Assembly (NCBI RefSeq): GCF_900107995.1 | Contig: NZ_FNUM01000008.1 | Coordinates: 62,001 to 126,000 of the forward strand | Length of the DNA: 64,000 nt | Reading direction: 5' to 3' | Origin: Alcanivorax sp. DSM 26293 | GTDB taxonomy: Bacteria > Pseudomonadota > Gammaproteobacteria > Pseudomonadales > Alcanivoracaceae | Shown here: positions 59,439 to 64,000 of the stretch, piece after piece | How the letters are laid out: every line of letters starts with the position of its first letter | Position numbering within the stretch: position 1 is the stretch's first letter | Translations under genes and position numbers: made by a program | The notes under the pieces: model-generated | What the model saw: only the letters and a program-made list of their open reading frames with translations | The model's database searches: none | What the model was told of the DNA's origin: nothing

Positions 59439-59825
59439 ATGAAACCCGATCTGCCCCAAACCCTTTTTCTGTTAAACACCACCGTCCTGCTCACCCACCA
59501 GATTGATGCCGCCTACTGGCACGAATGGAATCTTTTCCACCTGCCCGGCGGCAATCAGTTCAACCTGATACTGAACCTGCCCATCATCGCTCTGGCACTG
59601 ATGGCCTTCCTGCAGGTGGCCACCCACAGCCCACACCAACGCCTGTCTCACCAATTCCTGGCTGGGCTGGGACTACTGACCGTCGCCATCCACAGCGGCT
59701 TCTTCCTGGCCGGACATCCAGAATTTAGGCAGCCCATGTCGCTGTTCCTGCTGGCAGCCACGTTCATTTTGTCTCTCGCACAACTGAAAACGTTGCCCCT
59801 TGCAAATCGCAACAGCCAAACCTGA
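59439..59825 (+). CDS. Small integral membrane protein (DUF6713-like)
   Basis: 128-aa protein with about four membrane helices and a conserved start: LNTTVLLTHQIDAAYWHEWNLFHLPGG then NLPIIALALMAFL. Resemblance to DUF6713 is from memory of the HQIDAAYWHEW pattern. Role unknown. ATG 59439 is preceded by GCGGAGAG. Confidence 0.7.
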   Translation: MKPDLPQTLFLLNTTVLLTHQIDAAYWHEWNLFHLPGGNQFNLILNLPIIALALMAFLQVATHSPHQRLSHQFLAGLGLLTVAIHSGFFLAGHPEFRQPMSLFLLAATFILSLAQLKTLPLANRNSQT

Positions 59826-59922
59826 GGAAAATCGCACCGCAGGCGAGCTGATTCAACAGCAACCCTGCCAGCATCTACTGGCGTTATTTTTCTCTATTAC
59901 CCAAGCCGACGTTTCCATGGAT

Positions 59923-59990
59923 TGTAGGAGCTATGCTTGCATGGCGAACTTCTCTTACGTCGTGTTCGCCATGCAAGCATAGCTCCTACA
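59923..59990. repeat. REP-like perfect inverted repeat (27-bp arms)
   Basis: Arms 59923-59949 and 59964-59990 are perfectly complementary (TGTAGGAGCTATGCTTGC...); 14-base loop. Between convergent genes and probably a bidirectional terminator or RNA-end structure. Confidence 0.9.
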
Positions 59991-59998
59991 GGAAAGGA

Positions 59999-60922
59999 TT
60001 AACTGCCTTTAACCGCCCGCACCCCGCTCAGGGTCTTGAAACACAACTCCTTGGCGGTTTCCCAGAATTCCTGCATGTAAGGGGTGTGATGGTCCTCCAC
60101 CCGCACGGCCGCGTACAGCGTGCGCCAGACGCCCTTCTCGCCCAGCCGCACGGTTTTCAAAAGGTCATGCTCGGTGTACTCGGTAAGCGCCCAGTTGGGT
60201 AACGCCGCCACGCCCCGGCCCGCCGCCACCAGTTGTGCTGTCATGGGAGTCAGTTCGGCGGTACGAATGGCGGCGGGTTCAGCATTGGCCGGGTTGAGGA
60301 ACGCCGTGAACACATCCAGACGCTCCCGCTCCACCGGGTAGGTAATCAGGGTCTGGTCGGCAATATCGTCCGGCTCAATCCACTTGCTTGCCGCCAGGGG
60401 CGACTGCCGGGATACCGCCAGCACCAGCTCATAGCGGAACAGGGGCAGATATTTCACCGCCTCGTTTTCCTGCGGATCGGAAGTGATCACCATATCCAGG
60501 TCACCGCGCACCAGCGCCGGCAAGGGCGCGAAACTGAAGGCCGCAGACAGGTCCAGTTCCACTTCCGGCCAGTGTTCGCGAAACGCATCCAGTGCCGGCA
60601 TCAGCCACTGGAAGCAGGAGTGACATTCAATGGCGATATGCAGGCGCCCGGTCTGGCCCGCCGCCAGGCGTTTCAGATCCCTTTCCGTTTGCTGCACCCG
60701 GGGCAACACCTCCCGGGCCAGCGTCAATACCCGCAAGCCAGCCGTGGTAAATCGCACCGGACGCGTGCGCCGGACCAGCAAGGCAGCGCCCAGCCTACCT
60801 TCCAGATCCTTGAGCTGATGGGACAGCGCAGACTGGGTCACATGAAGCCGTTCCGCCGCTTCCATCAGGGAACCGGCCTCTTCGATCGCCAGCAGGGTGG
60901 TCAGATGTCGGACTTCCAGCAT
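59999..60922 (-). CDS. metR: LysR-family activator MetR
   Basis: 307-aa regulator. N-terminal helix-turn-helix AIEEAGSLMEAAERLHVTQSALSHQLKDLE (residues about 12-41) with the MetR-like LEVRHLTTL start. The effector domain has IECHSCFQWLMPALDAFREHWPEVELDL, a MetR hallmark. It activates metE with homocysteine as coinducer. It is divergent from metE, the standard arrangement. Confidence 0.94.
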   Translation of the reverse strand: MLEVRHLTTLLAIEEAGSLMEAAERLHVTQSALSHQLKDLEGRLGAALLVRRTRPVRFTTAGLRVLTLAREVLPRVQQTERDLKRLAAGQTGRLHIAIECHSCFQWLMPALDAFREHWPEVELDLSAAFSFAPLPALVRGDLDMVITSDPQENEAVKYLPLFRYELVLAVSRQSPLAASKWIEPDDIADQTLITYPVERERLDVFTAFLNPANAEPAAIRTAELTPMTAQLVAAGRGVAALPNWALTEYTEHDLLKTVRLGEKGVWRTLYAAVRVEDHHTPYMQEFWETAKELCFKTLSGVRAVKGS

Positions 60923-60937
60923 GAGACAAACTCATAT

Positions 60938-60955
60938 TCAAAATTAGATATTTGA
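60938..60955. promoter_or_regulatory. Candidate MetR binding palindrome
   Basis: TCAAA-ATTAGATA-TTTGA in the 134-base metR/metE gap. Fits LysR-type half sites only loosely. Confidence 0.35.
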
Positions 60956-61056
60956 TTTTGCCTCAACTTCACCTGTCCCCACAATAGTCCCCAATCCCAC
61001 TGGCACCTGATGGCAGGCCAGCCAGTGTCCCCATTTCTGCATGAAAGGAAGACAGC

Positions 61057-63348
61057 ATGACCACCCTCCACAACCTCGGCTTTCCCCGTATTGGTGCCCG
61101 CCGTGAGTTGAAGCAAGCCGTGGAAGCCTACTGGGCCGGCGATCTGCAACAGACCGAACTGGAACATGTGGGCAAGAGCCTGCGCGAACGACACTGGGCG
61201 CTGCAGGCAGAAGCCGGCCTGGACCTGGTACCCGTGGGCGATTTCGCCTGGTACGACCAGATTCTGGAATTTTCCTGCCTGCTGGGCGTGGTACCCCACC
61301 GCTTCCAGCAGGACAACGAGCAACCGGTAAACCTGGATACCCTGTTCCGCATGGCCCGGGGCCGGGCCCCCACCGGCACGCCGGCGGCAGCCTGTGAAAT
61401 GACCAAATGGTTCGACACCAACTACCACTACATCGTGCCGGAACTGGCGGCAGACCAGACCTTCCGCATTGCCCGGGAAAGCCTGTTCGAGCAGGTAGAA
61501 GAAGCCAAAGCCCAGGGCCACGCCCCCAAGCCGGTGATCCCCGGCCCGCTCACCTATCTCTACCTGAGCAAGGGCGATAGCTTCGATGGCGCCGACGACA
61601 ACAGCAAGCTGGCTCTGCTGGACAGCCTGATCCCCGTATACCGCCAGATCCTGCAGCGGTTCGCCGATCAGGGCGTGGAATGGGTACAGATCGATGAACC
61701 GATTCTGGTGCTGGACCTGCCCGACAGCTGGCAACGCAGCTACCTGCGTGTCTATGATCAGCTCGCCGCCGCCAGTGATTGCAAGCTGCTGCTGGCCACC
61801 TACTTCGGCGGCCTGGAAAACAATCTGTTCACGGCTCTGGAACTGCCCGTGGATGGCCTGCACCTGGACCGGGTACGCGGCAACGATGATCTTGGTCAGG
61901 TGGTGCCGCGGCTGGGCGACAAGGTGCTGTCGCTGGGCTACATCAATGGCCGCAATATCTGGCGCACCGATCTGGATGCCGCCCTGGATGCGCTGATCCC
62001 CCTGCGCAACGAACTGGGCGATCGCCTGTGGCTGGCGCCCTCCTGTTCCCTGCTGCACAGCCCGGTGGATCTGGATCAGGAAGACAAGCTGGATAGCGAG
62101 CTGAAAAGCTGGCTCAGCTTTGCCAAACAAAAACTCCAGGAACTGGCGCTACTGGGCGGCGCCCTGGACGGCGACAGCAGCGTCAATGCGGGTCTGCAAT
62201 CCCAACGCGACGCCCTGCAAGCCCGCGGTCTGTCCAATCGTATCCATAACCCGGTAGTGGGCAAGCGGTTGGCTGACGCCGGCAACGTCTCCCGCGACCG
62301 CAACAGCCCCTTTGCCGAGCGCATTGCCAAACAACAGCAAGCGCTGCAATTGCCGGCCTTCCCCACCACCACCATCGGCTCCTTCCCGCAGACCCGGGAA
62401 ATCCGTACCGCCCGCCGCGACTGGAAAACCGGTCGCCTGGACGACGCCTCCTACACCGAGCAGATGAAGCAGGAAATTGCCCGCTGCATCCGCTATCAGG
62501 AAGAGGTGGAACTGGATGTGCTGGTGCACGGCGAAGCCGAGCGTAACGACATGGTGGAATACTTCGGTGAACTACTGGACGGCTTTGTCTTCACTCGCTT
62601 CGGCTGGGTGCAGAGCTATGGCTCCCGCTGCGTGAAACCGCCGATCATCTTCGGTGACGTGCAGCGCCCCGAGGCGATGACCGTGGCGTGGGCGCAATAC
62701 GCCCAGTCGCTCACCGACAAACCCGTCAAAGGCATGCTCACCGGGCCGGTGACCATCCTGCAGTGGTCCTTCGTGCGCGATGACCAACCCCGCGCCGATA
62801 CCTGTCGCCAGATCGCCCTGGCCCTGCGCGATGAAGTGCAGGACCTGGAAGCCGCCGGCATCAAGGTGATCCAGATCGACGAACCCGCCCTGCGCGAAGG
62901 CCTGCCACTGCGCAAGGCAGACTGGGGCCAGTACCTTGACTGGGCCGTGGACTGCTTCCGCCTGGCCACCGTGGGCGTGGCCGACGATACCCAGATCCAC
63001 ACCCACATGTGCTACTCGGAGTTCAACGACATCATCGAGGCCATCGCCGCTCTGGATGCGGACGTGATCACCATCGAAACGTCCCGCTCCAACATGGAAT
63101 TGCTGGATGCCTTCCGAGATTTCCAGTACCCCAACGACATTGGTCCGGGCGTGTACGACATCCACTCCCCCAATGAACCGGACGTGGGCTGGATGGTACA
63201 ACTGATGGAAAAAGCCGCGGAGCGACTGCCCAGAGAACGGCTGTGGGTAAACCCGGACTGCGGCCTGAAAACCCGCAAATGGGAAGAAACCCAAGGCGCG
63301 TTGGCCAACATGGTGGATGCCGCAAAGCAGCTGCGCGAGGCGGGTTAA
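61057..63348 (+). CDS. metE: Cobalamin-independent methionine synthase MetE
   Basis: 763-aa enzyme moving a methyl group from 5-methyltetrahydropteroyl-triglutamate to homocysteine. N-terminal barrel: [36 protein letters not shown]; linker. Catalytic barrel: [43 protein letters not shown], and Zn ligands in HTHMCYSEF and the NPDCGLKTR end. AAGGAAG precedes ATG 61057. Probably MetR-activated. Confidence 0.97.
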   Translation: MTTLHNLGFPRIGARRELKQAVEAYWAGDLQQTELEHVGKSLRERHWALQAEAGLDLVPVGDFAWYDQILEFSCLLGVVPHRFQQDNEQPVNLDTLFRMARGRAPTGTPAAACEMTKWFDTNYHYIVPELAADQTFRIARESLFEQVEEAKAQGHAPKPVIPGPLTYLYLSKGDSFDGADDNSKLALLDSLIPVYRQILQRFADQGVEWVQIDEPILVLDLPDSWQRSYLRVYDQLAAASDCKLLLATYFGGLENNLFTALELPVDGLHLDRVRGNDDLGQVVPRLGDKVLSLGYINGRNIWRTDLDAALDALIPLRNELGDRLWLAPSCSLLHSPVDLDQEDKLDSELKSWLSFAKQKLQELALLGGALDGDSSVNAGLQSQRDALQARGLSNRIHNPVVGKRLADAGNVSRDRNSPFAERIAKQQQALQLPAFPTTTIGSFPQTREIRTARRDWKTGRLDDASYTEQMKQEIARCIRYQEEVELDVLVHGEAERNDMVEYFGELLDGFVFTRFGWVQSYGSRCVKPPIIFGDVQRPEAMTVAWAQYAQSLTDKPVKGMLTGPVTILQWSFVRDDQPRADTCRQIALALRDEVQDLEAAGIKVIQIDEPALREGLPLRKADWGQYLDWAVDCFRLATVGVADDTQIHTHMCYSEFNDIIEAIAALDADVITIETSRSNMELLDAFRDFQYPNDIGPGVYDIHSPNEPDVGWMVQLMEKAAERLPRERLWVNPDCGLKTRKWEETQGALANMVDAAKQLREAG

Positions 63349-63355
63349 ACGTCCC

Positions 63356-63529
63356 GTAGGAGCGTCGCTCGCGGCGCGATAAGCCAAAACCTGAAAAGAC
63401 GGATTTACCACAGAGGACACAGAGATCACTGAGGGAAAAACAATTTTTTCTCTGTGTACTCCGTGCCCTCTGTGGTGAAAATGCTTTTGATCCTGGTTTG
63501 GGTTATCGCGCCGCGAGCGACGCTCCTGC
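63356..63529. repeat. Nested inverted repeat: REP arms enclosing CACAGAGGACACAGAG words
   Basis: Outer REP arms 63356-63391 and 63495-63529 are nearly perfect inverses (GGAGCGTCGCTCGCGGCGCG). Inside, 63404-63425 (ACCACAGAGGACACAGAG) is mirrored at 63450-63480. Lies between convergent metE and the NrtA-like gene and may end transcription of both. Confidence 0.82.
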
Positions 63530-63552
63530 AGACGCCTGCCAAGGGGCGAGGA

Positions 63553-64000
63553 TCAACTCTGACCCTCCTCTTCCGCTTCAATCACCTTCAACAACCGATC
63601 CGGACCCAGCTCCACCGGCTTGGGTTCGCCGGGTAATTGCCAGTGGCCTGCGTGGCGCTCGTCCGGTTTGCTGTCCATTAGCGGCAGGCTGGTGAGATCT
63701 GCCAGGGCATCGCGAAACAGGTCGGTGCGGTAGCACTGGGCAGCAAAGGTCTGGGTTTCTTCCAGGCTGCATTGGCGCCAGCGCTGCATTTCCTCCAACA
63801 GGAAACGGGCGTCAGATCGCCAGGGAAAATTCGCATGGAAACCGGCGAACACATGAAAGTGATGGGCCGGAAACGGCTGCCCGGTCAAGCCGCCGGGCAG
63901 GCGCTGGCTGAACGGTGCGCGAATGATTTCCGCCGGTACATCCAGCCAGGCCGGATGCGCCAGTAGCGACAGGCTCTCCAGGAGATGCTCGTCGGCGTGG
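63553..64000 (-). CDS. NrtA/CmpA/NasS-type substrate-binding protein, C-terminal part (cut by window edge)
   Basis: Last 149 or so codons of a minus-strand gene that runs off the right edge. The segment FAGFHANFPWRSDARFLLEEMQRW (split: FHANFPWRSDA, RFLLEEMQRW) is typical of nitrate/bicarbonate-binding proteins of the NrtA, CmpA and NasS group, as is the preceding LAHPAWLDVPAEIIRAPF. It may bind nitrate for an ABC importer or act as a NasS-type nitrate sensor. The partner genes lie outside the window. Confidence 0.72.
   Translation of the reverse strand, partial: HADEHLLESLSLLAHPAWLDVPAEIIRAPFSQRLPGGLTGQPFPAHHFHVFAGFHANFPWRSDARFLLEEMQRWRQCSLEETQTFAAQCYRTDLFRDALADLTSLPLMDSKPDERHAGHWQLPGEPKPVELGPDRLLKVIEAEEEGQS

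Noticed and set aside
60923-61056. Cobalamin or SAM riboswitch before metE
   Set aside because: The 134-base gap is too short and lacks the conserved motifs; MetR control explains the arrangement.
60901-62130. 409-codon open frame on the minus strand opposite metE
   Set aside because: It lies fully across metR/metE, has composition typical of an antisense shadow in GC-rich DNA, and no recognisable domain.

Overview
The window looks like the chromosome of a GC-rich marine-type gammaproteobacterium. A hydrocarbon-degrading, Alcanivorax-like organism is my best guess. Grounds: many acyl-CoA and SDR-type catabolic genes, a DUF1302 outer-membrane protein, APS-reductase-type CysH, the ccmABCDE order, MetR/MetE, and many REP-like intergenic palindromes. 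The genus is inference; no rRNA or marker gene here proves it.

Layout. 1-1843: end of a chemotaxis cluster (cheB C-terminus, cheR, cheX-like). 2138-18752: an accessory lipid/aldehyde catabolism region with IclR and TetR regulators, aldehyde dehydrogenase, a PF10118 protein, a TonB receptor, three SDRs, an ACAD11-like kinase next to an acyl-CoA dehydrogenase, crotonase, MaoC, an MFE-2-like dehydrogenase and a thiolase. Together these could supply most steps of a beta-oxidation-type route. 19281-21730: DUF1302 outer-membrane protein plus a lipoprotein. 21857-23304: DAHP synthase behind an aromatic-codon leader peptide and attenuator. 23338-28107: an FNR-box small membrane protein, pbpC, cysH, an outer-membrane barrel and DUF4168. 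28163-34417: an iron module (catecholate-type TonB receptor, two-component system, PepSY/DUF2271/DUF4198 operon) with three candidate Fur boxes. 34652-37340: MASE2 cyclase, nitroreductase, thioesterase.

37469-42426: tRNA-Ser(GGA) carrying a 4.9-kb AT-rich integrated island. It is bounded by a 19-bp direct repeat and has a tyrosine integrase, a putative HUH relaxase, three small exported or membrane proteins of unknown function, and a structured non-coding segment. 42709-48055: AbgT transporter, DUF4870, queF, a YadG/YadH ABC exporter and a histidine phosphatase. 48159-48406: tRNA-Glu/tRNA-Gly operon with a strong promoter. 48530-55761: GST, a GDYXXLXY/DUF2157 pair, a RimK-like ATP-grasp protein, and ccmABCDE. 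55848-58351: lipocalin, DUF4279, CYTH, SPOR-like small protein and CHAD. 58376-58817: guanidine-II riboswitch controlling an SMR (SugE/Gdx) exporter. 58903-64000: DUF1456, a small membrane protein, divergent metR/metE, and the end of an NrtA/CmpA-like binding protein.

The most unusual structural theme is a set of intergenic elements in which a hairpin is flanked on both sides by short, degenerate, mutually inverted tandem words (about 10.6, 14.8, 16.35, 17.4, 44.2, 49.2, 53.0 and 63.4 kb). Five have a good terminator-like core. They use at least four different word vocabularies but one architecture, and gene stop codons often lie inside their arms. The best regulatory find is the aromatic leader peptide before DAHP synthase, followed by a second small aromatic-rich reading frame with a good ribosome site.
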